From Eucommia ulmoides (lineage: Eukaryota; Streptophyta; Magnoliopsida; Garryales; Eucommiaceae), in NCBI GenBank assembly GCA_016647705.1, contig CM028335.1, forward strand, positions 2,294,001-2,358,000: a stretch of DNA of 64,000 nucleotides. The letters run 5' to 3'. Below are positions 44,531 through 57,900 of this stretch, one piece after another. How positions within the stretch are numbered: the first letter of the stretch is position 1; every line of letters starts with the position of its first letter. The translations under genes and the position numbers were made by a program. The notes beneath the pieces were generated by a model that saw nothing but the letters and a program-made list of their open reading frames with translations, did not search any database and was not told the origin of the DNA.

Positions 44531-46134
44531 ATAACGAGAAGGAGGACGCCGAACCAAACGATGGCGGCGATCTTCTTTGGCAATAGTGACGATCCTCTAT
44601 GGAGATGGTGATGAGGCGAAGACGATGGCAACGAGAAGGAGGAGGAAGATGGAAGAGGACGATGACAAGAATAAGGACGACGACGATGAACCAGACCAGA
44701 AGAAAAAGGAGAACGAGGACGAGGACGAACCAGACGCGAAAAACAACGATGAATTGATGAAAAAGAAGAAAAATGAAGAAAAAATGATAAAGAAAATAGA
44801 GGTTTACAAGAGTTGATGTCACGACCCGTCTCGGACACCTGTCATCCCAAGACCGGCGTGACAACAGTATGACATCACCTATTTCATTTATATCTTCTTA
44901 TACATTACAAAATTCTGTAAATGTTCTATACAATTTCAATAATTTACAACATATACGTAATCTTTCACTTTCTTATTGTTCCTCTCTGACAGCTCAAGTC
45001 AAATTATTCCCAGATGACTCCACCTAATGCCAGCAAGGGACCGTCTCATAAAGGATTCACCTGCGAGTGTACTGTCTTCTTAGTAAAAATCATTTTTAAC
45101 ATAATAACAATACATTCTAACTAATACAATATTTAAATGGATCAAGCGTAAATATATAAATATCATACAAAGTTTGTAAAATCTCCAGTATTAAATAAGA
45201 CCAATCACCATGATAAAAAATAAATCACCCAATATATATATATAAAACACCACAACTCAACCACACATCTCAATCCCATACTCACCGGCTAAACCATAGT
45301 GATCGTTTTAACCTCACGATCGGGAGTTGCAATGGTACCGTAACCATCCGTAGGATATGTCTTCCTAGCGGATCTAACTGCGCAGATCACCGCCAACTGG
45401 ACGTCTCCGGAGGCCAATAATATAAATCACCACATAATAAGTATCCATCATAAATCATCACCTGCCGGACCACCCTCCGGACAGGATATCATAAACTATG
45501 GCATAGTCAATTCAATACTATCATCACCCAATTACAAATAATTATCCGTTTGCCGGACCACCCTCCGGACAGACCATAATATAAATCATTACCTCATCAA
45601 TATCGTCAAAATCACCATTGTCCATCTCTATTTAACAAAATCCACTTTTAATTTAAAAATCATGTTTTTTCCCACATTTTATTAAAACCACCAAATCCAA
45701 CAGATTATTTATAAAGTCTTTCTTTTTAAAACCCAAACATTTCAATGGAAATCCATTTTACCAACTCACCCATAACTGGCTTGATCCATATAATTTATAA
45801 AAGCAAAAACAGATTTCATCATATATGTATATAAAAATAGTTTGGCAAGAAGACAGTACACTCACCTGATATCCGCTTTCGTAAACTTTAACCGACTATC
45901 CCCTATCCGAACTCTGGTGCCTGCGAACCTAACGGTGACAGGACCTAAATTAATACTTTTGTATAAAACAAACTAATCATGCCATGAAATCCTAATTTCC
46001 TTAATTTCCTATTTTCCATATTTTATTACGAAATATAACTATTCAACTAGTATCGTTTCGTTACGGTTTACTATTTATAAACTCTGTTCTTATAAACAAT
46101 CTCAGAATTTATTATTTTCATTTTATTACTTTAA

Positions 46135-47091
46135 CGGCATGTTTGGTTGGATGGAATCGAAGGCGGAATGGAATCGCATTCTGCCCTCGATTCTTATTTC
46201 GTTGTTTGGTTCTCCAATGGAATCACTTTTGTGATTTCATTAGAATGAAATTGGATGGAATGGAATTCCATTTGAGATGGGGTGAAATAGGATTCCAACC
46301 CAATGGAATCAATATCTTAAATTACATGATAGCCCTTGTAATTAAGTCCTTGAAAATTGAGAACAAAAACAGAAATTAGAGAACATAAATTGAAATTAGA
46401 GAGGAGACTAAAAAAATTGAGAATAGAACTCGAAAATTGAGAACAAAAACTGAAAATTGAGAATAGAAACGGAAAAATTAAGAACATAAACTGAAAATTG
46501 AAAACAAAAACTGAAAATTAGAAAACATAAACTAAAAATTGAGAACAAATACATAAAATTAGAAAACAAAAAATTGAGAACATAAACTAAAAATTGAGAA
46601 CAAAAATATAAAATTAGATAATAGAAAATTGAGAACGGAAATCGAAAATTGAGAATAAAAACAGAAAATTGAGAATAAAAAAAAATTGAGAACAAAAAAT
46701 AGAAAATTAGAGAACGAAAAATTGAAAAAAAAAACTAAAAATTGAGAACAAAAACAAAAATTAAAGAATAGAAACTAAAAATTGAGAACAAAAATAGAAA
46801 TTAGAGAATAAAAACTTAAAATTGAGTTGAATAGTGAAATATAATAAAATGAGGAAAGGAATAGAATAGTGAAATATAATAAAATTTTATTATAACCAAT
46901 CAAGAAGAGAATTGAATAATAATTGTATAAGGGTAAAATGGAAATTTTATTATATTTCACTATTCATTATTTCTTTTATTCCATACCAACCAAATAAGAT
47001 AATAGAATAGTGATTCCATTCACAATTCCATTCCATTCCTTCTCTCATTCCATTACTTCTTCCATTCCATTCCGTCCAACCAAACATGCCG
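46135..47091. mobile_element. MITE B: 957-bp PIF/Harbinger-like element, inverted copy of MITE A
   Basis: Terminal repeats CGGCATGTTTGGTTGGA and TCCAACCAAACATGCCG with a perfect TAA duplication (46132-46134 and 47092-47094). The core minisatellite ('aaaattgagaacaaaaac') is the complement of that in MITE A. It is inserted into the solo-LTR-like element. Confidence 0.85.
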
Positions 47092-47199
47092 TAAGGTTAG
47101 AAAACTAAATTTAGAATTCACAAAATAAATTAGAAAGGTTACTCGTTCCGAACTGATCGTGGATTTCCCTAAAATTCCATGTATTTCTGATTCTGCTCC

Positions 47200-47425
47200 C
47201 CACCGCCTAAGCGACGTCCCACCGCCTAGGCGAACGAGTGACTACTTCTCCCTTACTCTCAACTGCACACTGCAGTTTCACCGCCTAAGCGCAAATCCAC
47301 CGCTTAGGCGACTGAGCTCCTTTACAGTTCTAAGTTACACACTGACGACCTACTGCCTAGGTGAGAAACTTCCGCCTAGGCGAACTTTCTCTCATTCTGA
47401 CACTGATCTTCCACCGCCTAAGCGG
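47200..47425. repeat. Dispersed CCGCCTAGGCG motifs
   Basis: Seven occurrences of CCGCCTA(A/G)GCG or one-base variants within about 220 bp, separated by unrelated spacers. The consensus contains the palindrome CGCCTAGGCG. They lie within the solo-LTR-like element. Confidence 0.7.
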
Positions 47426-48695
47426 ATGCTCCTTCTCCCTTCTGCTCTGTTTGAGATCTCAGTCACCTCTCTCCCTTTCTTCTCACCATCGACATCACAC
47501 CCACACAATATAACATACCCAAACCTCACAACCACAGCATATACAACACACACAAACCCACACAATCGCCGGCCACCAGACACTCACCAAGGAACTCATC
47601 TTCACTTCTCTCTCTTCTCTGTTTTCCGACAACACACACACATACACACACTCCGCCGCATGTACAGACGAACAGACACACACACACAGTCGCACAATAC
47701 ACACATTCACACTGTCAACGAGCACACCAACACACCGTCACACGCTCAGCTGCCCGACGCTCTCTCTCACTAACTCTGGCAATCACCACCACCAATTGCT
47801 CATACACAACCAACACCCACCAACCAAACAACCAGCCAACAACCGACTACCACCCACATCTGGAACAAAAATAAAATGGAAACAGACATGGAACGGGAGC
47901 AGAAATAGAACGAAAACAGTAACAAGTAACACACACACACACCCACTTACCAGCGACGATGTATACACACCGCAAGCCCACACATGCTGATGGAACGTGC
48001 AAACCCACCGCCGGTGACCCTTCTCTCTCTCCTTTCTCTTCCTTTCTCTCCCTTCCTTCTCTTCCTTTTTCTCTCTTCGGTTTCAGACCCTTCTTCCTAT
48101 TTTTTCTTCGTATGTATATATATATATATATATACGCGTGAGCTCATCCGGCTGGACAAGAGCCATACCTCCATCCATCATCAATTCACCCACTTCCCAT
48201 TCCTTTTCTCTCTCTCTCTATATATATAAGATATTTTTATAATAATACACAAACCTCCCCTTATTATGTTGTGGTAGCAATTAAACCCAAATCTATGTTT
48301 TAATGTTTATAAAAATTTCAATACAACCCCTTAAAATATTAATTCTCATAATTAATATCGTAGTCTCCCCGATATTTTAAAAATATTTTTAAAACGCGAC
48401 TTAAATTATTCGTATATAACAAATCGAGGTCTTACAGTTGAAGACTATACATCATTAACAATTTTATTAATATCGACCTTATTTTTTTTTTGGTTTTGGA
48501 ATGTGATGAAAATTATAAGAAATAACAATTTTTTGTTTCTCACTTCTTAAGAAAAAATGAGAATGATTATTGGTTTTGGGGTGAGAATGAGAACGGAAAC
48601 AGTTTTACCAAATGCTATACCCAAACAGAAATCTCAAAAATCTAGGAATTGGATGAAATTTTTTGGGATGAAAATAGTTACCAAATAGGCCTTAA

Positions 48696-51300
48696 GAGAT
48701 TGGAGAATTTCAATTTTAACTATCCATCTTTTAAATTATATTTACACCCGTTAAAATGTCTTCCAGTCATAATTTGTTACTGGGTATGTTTGGTTGGAAG
48801 GAAGAAAAAAAGAAAGGAAAAGAAAAATGAGAGGATTACATTTTTATTCATTGTAAAAGAAAATTTATTCTTTAGTGTTGTTTGGTTAGGAAATAAAAAT
48901 AAAGGGAAGGAAAATAATTCACTTTAGTATTGTTTGTGCATTTTCCTTCATTCTTTTCCTTTCATTTTTCATCCATACCAAACATTTTTTTTCTCATTTT
49001 TCTTCCTATTTTCATTTTCATTTTCTTATCCATTTTTTTTTTGCCACCCAAACAAACTCACCCTTAGGTTGCGGTTGGGTAAGAGATTTGATAAATTTAT
49101 TAAATTTGTAAATAATGAGATTTTAAAATTTTGAATTTTAAAATCTCATCATTTACGAATTCCGTGTTTGCAAAATTATTTTAGATAAAAAAATTAATTG
49201 TATAATTTCATAATTCCTTTATTTGGATAAACAAATATTTGTACACAAAATTTTGAAATCTATTAAATTTTAATAATAAAAAATATGAAAATATGTCTTA
49301 CAATATAATTTTCGTTTAATAATTTAATAATATAATTTTTATACCTATTTTAGTGATATAATTTTAATAATATAACTTTAATTATAGACAACTATTTTAA
49401 TAATATAATTTTTATACCTATTTTACAAATATATAGGGAGAAAAATAATTTTAAAATTCATACAAATAAAATAAAAAATGGAATTGAAGAAATAACAATT
49501 TTTTTTTGGAAATATTTTCAAATAACACGTGTTCTGAAGAATTTACAAATATATTTTATTCTTCTATTTTATAAATATAAATAGATTATATAAATTTCTC
49601 TTCATATTATCCAAATAAAAAATTTTCTAAACAAGATTTGTAAATTTTTTTTGAGAAATTTATTATTTGATCCTTATAAGATATACTAATTAGAAAATGA
49701 TTAATCAACTTTATAAATAAGATTTTGGTCCCCGTAGTTTTTTTTATAATTTAGTACATGGAGAATGCCTCATATCCTATGCCTACTTTATTTACAAATC
49801 TTGCCACTGCACAAATGCAATCGTCAGTTCGTTACACATTTGTGAATGTTCATATTTTCTTTTGGTATGTTTTAACGTTTTAATACATTTTTCGTCAAAC
49901 CACGTGAACTTCACCCAAAACACTTCGAACAACAAATCAAAATTTAAGAATATTCGCAAAAATCGCAAATTCAAAATATATCAAACAAAATCGACATGAA
50001 TATTTGTCAAATAACAAAATGAATATCCACTAAACCACACACTGAAAATGAATATTCAGATTCGTGTATTTTACATGAACATTCAACCCAGATCTGTAAA
50101 TTTCGAATCTAGAATTTTCAAGATTTGAAAAATAGAGAGAGAGAGAAAAAACCCAGATCTGAGAACAAGAACATGAACATTCAAACCAGATATGGAAATG
50201 AATTTTTTTTACAAATCTGGACTTTTCTAGAAAATTGAGAGAAAGAGAAACTAGATCTTAGAACATTCAAACCAGATATGAGAACGAGAACAATCAGCAT
50301 GGATATTTAAACTAGATATGAAATTAGAGAGAACAAAGGCGAACGATGGAGAAAACATTCAAACCATATCTGAGAACGAAAACATACAACATGAACATTC
50401 ACACCAGATTTGAAAAATTCCAGATATGAAAATGGAGATAGGCGGAGAGAGATAAACGGGTGAAAAAGACACAACGAACTCAAGCACCGCAAAATCGTCC
50501 ACTGGGAGGACGTTCATCGCAAGACCGAGCACCGAAAATCAACCACTACAAGATCGAGCACCTGACGGACGTTCACCGCAATCCACCGCCAAATCGTTCA
50601 CTGCAATCTACCGCAACCCATCGCAAATCAACCACTGTCAAATTGTCTTCGTCCACCGGCCGATCTGAACGAGATCTAAACAATGGCCAACAAAGATTGT
50701 TGATTTGAACCATATCTAAATAACGCCAACGAAGATAGACAGCTGCAACGATGGTTCACCGCGACAGATGGTTCGCGATGACGTATACGGAAGGGCAGAT
50801 GACGGAGATGCAAAGACACCACCACGAGGCAACGACGACGAAGGCGAACACAGTTTGGACGACGAACAATGAATGGGCAACAAAAAATAGAGAGAAAAAA
50901 AAAGAGCGAGGGGTCAGCGACCGTCAATGAAATATTAGGGTATTGAGAGAGAAGAGTAGATTAATGAAATATTAAGGTTTCGTGAAAATGGGAGGAAAGA
51001 GTAAGTATCAGGGATTATTTATTTTTATATAAACGTGTAAATGTCCATTTTTTTTTTTAATCTTTTTTGTGTTATGACTTTTTATTAAAAATGTTTAAAA
51101 AAATAATAAAATATAGTCGAGAGATGAAATCTACTTTAAATTATTTTTACCCAAACACAATTTTAGAGATGTGTGAAAGTTACTCTGCGTTAATGGCGGA
51201 TCTTCGTCCCACGTGTCACGAATCCCATCCGTCAAACCCATACATCTCAACCACCAAATATACAGGTCATCTCATCTGACCCCCCACACATACGGAAGGA
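48696..51300. other. AT-rich intergenic DNA upstream of the PHD/GNAT gene
   Basis: 48780-49080 has poly-pyrimidine and 'ggaagaaaaaaagaaagg' tracts with 'tgtttggtt' phrases, probably another decayed MITE. 49080-49700 is AT-rich. 50000-50450 repeats 'atgaacattcaaaccagatatg'. 50440-50930 is GC-richer with repeated 'caccgcaa' phrases and no convincing gene. Confidence 0.45.
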
Positions 51301-51971
51301 GGACCCACTAATATTTTACCCTCCAGAGTTTATCCACACAATACTCTCTCTCCTCTCTCCCCCCTTCTCGTTCCTTCCATTTTATCGTCACGGCCTTTTC
51401 AATCTCTCCCTCCCTCCCTCCCTCCTAGATCTGTACCGCCAATCCAAATTTTCAGTTTCGTTCGTTGCCGCCCTCTCCGTTTTGGATTTATTGTCATGAA
51501 TCCAAGACCAATCCCAGCCCTAATCATCCGTTTTTCCGCCTGCGCGAATGAATTCATCCTCAGATCTGTAAAATAACCCGGGAGTTTTGATTTGGAGGCG
51601 TTTTGGAGTTTCGAATCGAAGAAAGTAGTTTGAAACGGATTTTTTGCGTGCCTGATATTTGTAAGCAAATCGGATTAAAAAACGGTTGCTGGGACGTTGG
51701 TTATTATGATAATTTGGGAGATTGAGATTTCAGGTATTGAATCCTTGATGTTTCCCTGTTTGTTGTAAATTTTCAAATGCGAATTGATAGAATACTATAG
51801 TAGTTAGTTGTTTGTAGCAATTTGGAACCCGGAGTTGGCGAGTATTGGGAAAATTGGACTATTGGCGTGGAAGGATTTTGTAATTTACATCTTCATTTTT
51901 GTTTTGAATGCTGTTATGCTGTGTAGAAATTTTGATAATCTGCAGTATTGAGTTTTGGGACGTATTTTCCG
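51300..51971 (+). promoter_or_regulatory. 5' leader of the PHD/GNAT gene with a probable leader intron
   Basis: A CT-rich tract (51343-51430, including repeated 'ccctc') is typical of plant leaders. A consistent leader intron runs from 51734 (TTTCAG|GTATTG) to 51945 (TCTGCAG|TATTG), leaving 26 nt of leader before the ATG at 51972. The transcription start cannot be fixed. Confidence 0.4.
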
Positions 51972-54900
51972 ATGGGGGAAGGAGTAGGTGATGTTTGTGT
52001 GGCACTGCCGAACGATGGAGAGATGAATATTGAGAAGTCTTTTAGGATTGAATCGAAGCGTGACCATCTATGGGTGGCAGACAGTACCGACACAGAGCCT
52101 TGTGCCAAGAAGCAAGCTATAGAAGTATGCAATGACTCTGAAATAGAGACTCGTGTTGAAAAGCAGGACAGGGAGGTATCCAATGACACTGAAATGGAGC
52201 CTTGTGCAAATTACCAGTCGAAGGAAACCTTAAATGCTACAGAAATGGAGCTTAGCTATAATATGGAGGTGAAGGAAGCACCCATTGATATTGAACTGGA
52301 GCATAGTGCTAAGAATCAGGGAAAGGAGACTTCAAATGATGATATACTGTCAGAAGTTTCAAACCCAAATTTGTCTCCAAGAGAAAATGCCTCTAGCTTT
52401 CAGACTATTAGTAGTCGGCTGGTGCAGTTGGAGAGAAATAAACATGGTGGTTGTGGAGAAATTACATATGATAATTCAGTAAATTCAAGTTCAGAGGATA
52501 CTTTGAGTGAAGAAGAACAGAGCAGAAATACTACAACAAGTGAAGTTTCCAAGTCTCATGTTGTACTTGAAATTCCAAAACATGCCAGCACCACTGGCAT
52601 CAGGAAGATTACATTCAAGTTCAGCAAACGCAAGGAGGACTATGTTAAGCAAACACCGGTCGATGAACTTCCACCTGCTGGATTTCATGAAATCCCTGCG
52701 TCGCATCCTTCATTTGACGGCGTAAATGCTGAGTCAAGTGGGAAAGGTTTCACAGAATCCAGTGATTCTCTTTTATGCCCTAGTAATACGGAACCGAAGA
52801 TGTCTAAAAAGGTTGTTCCCGGATACCCAACAAATGTTAAAAAGCTTTTATCGACTAGGATTCTAGAAGGAGCTCGAGTAAAGTATATTTCTGCTTCAGC
52901 GCAGGTATTTCTTTTACATTTTTTTATCAGCTGGATTAGTTTTACTATCTAATTATTCAATTGTTTAGTCTTAATTTTATTCATTGGCTGATTGCTACAG
53001 AGAGAGCTTCCTGGAATCATTAAAGGTTGTGGATATGTGTGTGGCTGTTCAGTTTGCAATTTCTCCAAAGTAAGTTCATTGGTTAAAGTAAAAGGGTTCA
53101 GTTTGTGTCTAGGTTTTGTGTAACATAGAATATCAACTTGACGATATTTTTGATAAGCAGGTCCTTAGTGCCTATGAGTTTGAGCTACATGCTGGTGGAA
53201 AAACTAGACACCCAAATAATCACATATACTTGGAGAATGGAAAACCCATTTATAATATAATCAATGAGCTGAAGAATGCACCACTCAGCGCCCTAGAGGA
53301 AGTCATAAGAAATGTGGCTGGTTCATCAGTCAATGATGAGTCTCTAAAGATCTGGAAAGGTGATGCTGATGCCAATATATCATTTAGTTGATTAATTTAT
53401 TTCCTATGCATCAATATGGGGCGAGAAGGTCATCATGTTGACAAGCGAGAAGGTCATCATGTTGACACGTGTCTCTTTAATGTATATTGTATTCACGACT
53501 CAGATTTTAACATTGTCGTGTGTTCTGCAGCAAATATGCAGTTGAATGAGGGGTTGGATACAGGAGAAAAGAATGGTGTTGTCAATTGTCCTGGGATGCC
53601 TCATTCTGCTATAGGGTACAACTTTTGCTATTATCATCCTTCTTTTCTATATTTTTCTTTGCCAAATATTTTCACCCATGCTTAGCACGACATATCTGAT
53701 TCTAAGGTTTAGTTGACCTTAACCAAACCGGCATCCTATTCCAAGGCCTCCTGCATTGAAATTTTCCAACTTTTAACACATGAACGACATGAAAGTGGTG
53801 GACGATTTGTATTAATTTTCCATTTAGTCCTATAGGGCTTTTCCTGCTATTATTTGATTGGTGTGTTTGGAGACAAATCCAACAGAATATGACTAGATAT
53901 ATTCTGTTGAGAAGCATTTGTTTTTCACAGCTTATTGTAGTTGTATGTAACTGGATTGATAGACAATGTCATGAGTGCGTAGTCTACCATGATCAGGTTG
54001 TCTATTGTCTATCAAGCATCTCTGCCCCTTATCAAAAAATAATGATCATGCTTCTTTGCCTAAAGGAGATGGAAGTTTTAGATGAAGTAAAATTTTCACA
54101 AAGGATACGGCAAACGGAAGCTTATAGGAAAGCGACTTGAGAACTATGAAAGAAGTTATGTCCGATAAGATAGTAATATAAATATATATAAATATGATGC
54201 ATGTGCACAATTTCCACCAAATGATAGGAATACGAGAACTAAAATGTTTTATGGAAAGTACGATCTTGTTTCCTCTGAACACGTTTGAAAAAAAATGCAC
54301 TTAAGAAATCTCTTCAACGCATATTCTTGAGAAGGAATTAAATGACTCACATGATGTTATTGATAAATTCATTCCCCAATTTGTTTATTCCTTGCAAAAT
54401 TGAGACCACTTGGGCACTTGGGCCGCCGGTGCACTTTCAATCTGGCTGTGAGCTGGCAGGGACCAGCCTGATCCAAGGGCAATTACAGGAACCTTAATCT
54501 TTTTTACGTCAATTACTTGTTTGTTTGTATTAGAGTGTGGACATTGGGAACAAGAATTTCTGCTCCAAGCTATGGATTTGCATCTTTTTGGAAGGCCTGT
54601 TTTTGTAAATTATACTGACATATCTTATTCAATATTTTGGGGTATAGGATAAGTAAAATGTTGAAGATTTTTTTAACTATTTAATTGCAGATTTTTTAGC
54701 ATTCGAATTTCGAACATTTTGGACTGATTTATTAGGTCCCTCTGATTTCTTGTTTGACTTGGGATGTGAGTTGGGGGATACTGTTCTCTTGCTACTATAA
54801 AATTGTTTTCAGTAAATTGATTTCGGAGCCTGTCCAAATGAATGTCCAAACCTTAAAAGAGTTGATTCCTGCTAACTGTCTGTTTTGGGTCCTCGAGTAA

Positions 54901-57900
54901 CTTTAGATAAGATTTAACAGTAGTAGTTATATCTGGTCTATGAAGTGATTTCACACTAATGGGAAATGCCTACATTTCTCTTCCTTTCCCACTGGCTAAT
55001 AAAGACACTTGGCAATGGCAGTTTGTTCCTTGAAGTCTTTACCATTCAGTTTTACATTTGCTTTCTCATCTTCATTTTTCTACTTTCTTTTAAATTCTAA
55101 CACGAGAATAATGGAAAGTGGAATTAAGGAAAGAAGAGCAGTTGGCTGGGCTGTATATTTTTTTTTCTCCCTCTGCTTTCTCTTTTTATAATCCAAGGGT
55201 TAAAATGCATGAGTTTGGTGTGGTGTGAACTTCTTTGTTTTCTTCTTCGCCACCCCCCCTTCCCCCCAAACAAAAAAAAGCTCTACATTTCTTTGTCTTT
55301 TCTGTTCGCATACATTACTTTGTCCTTCCTATTCATGTAAATCGAATTATTTTTGGCATTTTATGTCTTTCCCTTTTGGTGACGAATGATCAGAAGGATA
55401 TTGCAGCTCCCTTTCTATATAATTAATACTTTTATGTAACTTCTATTGATTTTTAAGTTTATTATATTTGTCACATGAGACGGATGAAAGTATATTTTGC
55501 AGGTTGTGCTTCTCGACAAGACCTCACGAGATCAAGCTCGTAGATTTTTTTGGTTAATATGTTATGTTACTTTCTCAATGTATTAAATGTGTGGGTATCC
55601 AATAACCTAGTGAGTGCTAATTATACTAGCCTGAAACTTGCAGATGCTCTGGACAAAGGGTAGAAGATGGTTTTGGCCTTGCTTCATGTTCCTGTGTTCC
55701 TAATGTCACTTTTAAGACAGCAGAAGAACGGAAGCAGATGATGAAGAAGTCTGTGTTCTTTCTCCTTCTCTTGCTCCCTATCTATTTATGTCCACTTTTA
55801 GCCATTTGATATTGAAAAGTTAGTGTTGTTTTTGTTATTTTTGGCCCCTGATTTCCAGCATTTTGTTCAGGTCGAGGTCCAACTCATCCAGCTCAATTGG
55901 GGCCAAAAAAAGAGTTGCTGAAGGTGGCACCAAGAAAAGGTAATCCCCCCCTTCCCCCCCTCTTTTTCTCTCCTCTCTAATTTTGCTCTGGCGATGAGAG
56001 CTTTGCTTCAGATTGAATGATATAATGAGAGAGTTGCCTGTGTTTTGATTGCAGGGATAATGATTTGCATCGGGTACTTTTTTTGCCAAATGGACTTCCA
56101 GATGGGACAGAGTTGGCTTATTATTCCAAAGGAAAGGTAGATTAATTATATATGTTTCAGAATGATTATTAATACTGATGCTTGTTGTTCCTTATCCTGT
56201 GCTTTCTGTGTATCATTTACTACATTTGACTTGCATGAAATGCATGTTTTCCCCAGAGAATTCTTGGTGGCTACAAGCAAGGGAATGGTATAGTCTGTAG
56301 TTGTTGTGATACAGAGGTACAATTATTTAGCTGTGTTTGTCACTTATACTCCATCTTCAGTTGAGTGCTACTCTCTCTCATACCCGTCCACTATATATGT
56401 TTAATATATGTGTTTCCGTGGACAGATCAGTCCGTCACAATTTGAATCTCATGCTGGATGGGCTGCAAAACGTCAACCGTAAGCTTGGCCACAGCTGATT
56501 TTAGCTTCTGAAAAGTTTATCTGATGAGATGGTTCAAATATGCCATATTGATTTGAAATTTTGAATAATATATTTTTTGCAGCTATCGCCATATATACAC
56601 TTCAAATGGACTGACGCTCCATGACATAGCTTTGTTATTGGCCAATGGTCAAAACCTTTCCATCAGTAATAGCGATGATATGTGTGCGATATGTGGAGAT
56701 GGTGGACAATTGAGTTTTTGCGATGGATGCCCTCGTGCTTTTCATGCAGGTTGATATTTTTCTTTTCTGATTAATATCAATTGATATTCCATTGTTTTAT
56801 TGTTTGTAATCCTTCCCTATCACCACGCCATTACTTTAATGGATATAATTTCAATATAATTAAAGCACAAGTTCTGGTGTCTTGAATGCGCACTCCGAAT
56901 GAGAAATAGACAAGTATTAGCCTATTAGGGAGACGATGACTATTCTATGAAGCTTTATTGTGCATGCTTTTGGCTGCTATCTTTGTGCTGACTGCTGAGA
57001 CACTGTTGCTTGACTTGCCTGTTTTAATTTTCCTTCAAATATTCTCCCGAATCTCACCGTTGGTACCAAATACAGAAAAGGATTATTTTTAAGTAGCATG
57101 TTATTGTAGGTAGTGTTTGGTAGTATGAAATTGAGGCCTTGGATTGGAATTGGAAATGGATGTGCATAATTTTTTAACTTTTTATGTAATTTTCAATTGC
57201 AATCTGAGCCTCCAATTTCATGCAACCACACATAGGGGTAGTATATTTGGAGCACACTTATGCATTGTTTCTATGACGATTAGTTTCAATTATTTATTCT
57301 GTTAGATCTGTTAATGTCTTTTTATTAGTTATGAGCAGACCTTATTGTATCTTCTGTCTTATGCTACTTAGTTAACTGATTTGTGACTTTGTTGTTTAAT
57401 CATCTTTTACAAAGATTTCATGTAGCTCTTACCAACTTATGAATGATTCTTTAGCTTGCTTGGGAGTAGAATGTGTTCCTACTGGTGGCTGGCATTGTTC
57501 ATATTGTGGGGACAAATCTGGTCCTAGTAGAAGAGCTGTTGGAGAGTCTAGACCTATTATCATACGTCTAACAAGAGTTGTGAAGGCACCCGAAGCTGAA
57601 GTTGGTGGTTGTGTTGTTTGCAGGTTTGTCGTAACAACTATGACTTACCCTATTGAGAAACTGTGGAAACAATTTTCTTATTTACTATTTTTTTTTTTTT
57701 TTTTTTTTGTTGGGGTGGGTGAGTAAAGATATTTATTAGGGGCAAAAATTACAATTCACCAAGACACTTTGAGACCATATCTTTCCATGGCCCCACCAAA
57801 TTACAATATCCTCCCATTGTCCCACCAAATTTCTTCATGACTTACTAGATCTATGGAACTGTCTACTCTTTTGAGGTGGGAGATTGGGCTAGGTAACTTT

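Larger units (their letters stand above)
44817..48436 (+). mobile_element. Solo-LTR-like element (TG...CA, TSD GTTGA)
   Basis: Begins TGTCACGACCCGTC and ends GAGGTCTTACA, with the identical 5-bp duplication GTTGA at 44812-44816 and 48437-48441. After removing the MITE inside (46135-47091) it is about 2.66 kb. It has no internal primer-binding site, gag or pol, so a solo LTR of a large Gypsy element is the simplest reading; a large non-autonomous element is the alternative. It contains repeated 'gccggaccaccctccgga' at about 45467 and 45552, the CCGCCTAGGCG motif series, CA-rich tracts (47490-47950) and a TATA-rich stretch near 48110-48135. Open frames in it are His/Thr/Pro or repeat artefacts. 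Confidence 0.65.
44016..48691. mobile_element. TTAA-flanked element split by nested insertions
   Basis: The left end GGACCCATTTGGTAACTG and right end (reverse complement) GGCCTATTTGGTAACTA are inverted repeats. TTAA occurs on both sides (44012-44015 and 48692-48695), so the duplication could be TTA, TAA or TTAA. Without the insertion at 44817-48436 the element is only about 1.05 kb. It contains a 34-38-bp tandem repeat ('aaatcgaaccctaattcgaa', about 44380-44530) and a purine-rich stretch (44577-44816) encoding only acidic/Lys repeats. Probably a MITE. Confidence 0.6.

Noticed and set aside
44577-44816. Plus-strand acidic frame (Asp/Glu/Lys repeats)
   Set aside because: Purine-rich low-complexity stretch in a MITE-like element, cut by the solo-LTR insertion; no conserved motif.
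47159-47773. Plus-strand 204-codon frame rich in Pro, Thr, His and Ser
   Set aside because: Covers the CCGCCTAGGCG motifs and CA-rich tracts of the solo-LTR-like element; composition explains the openness.
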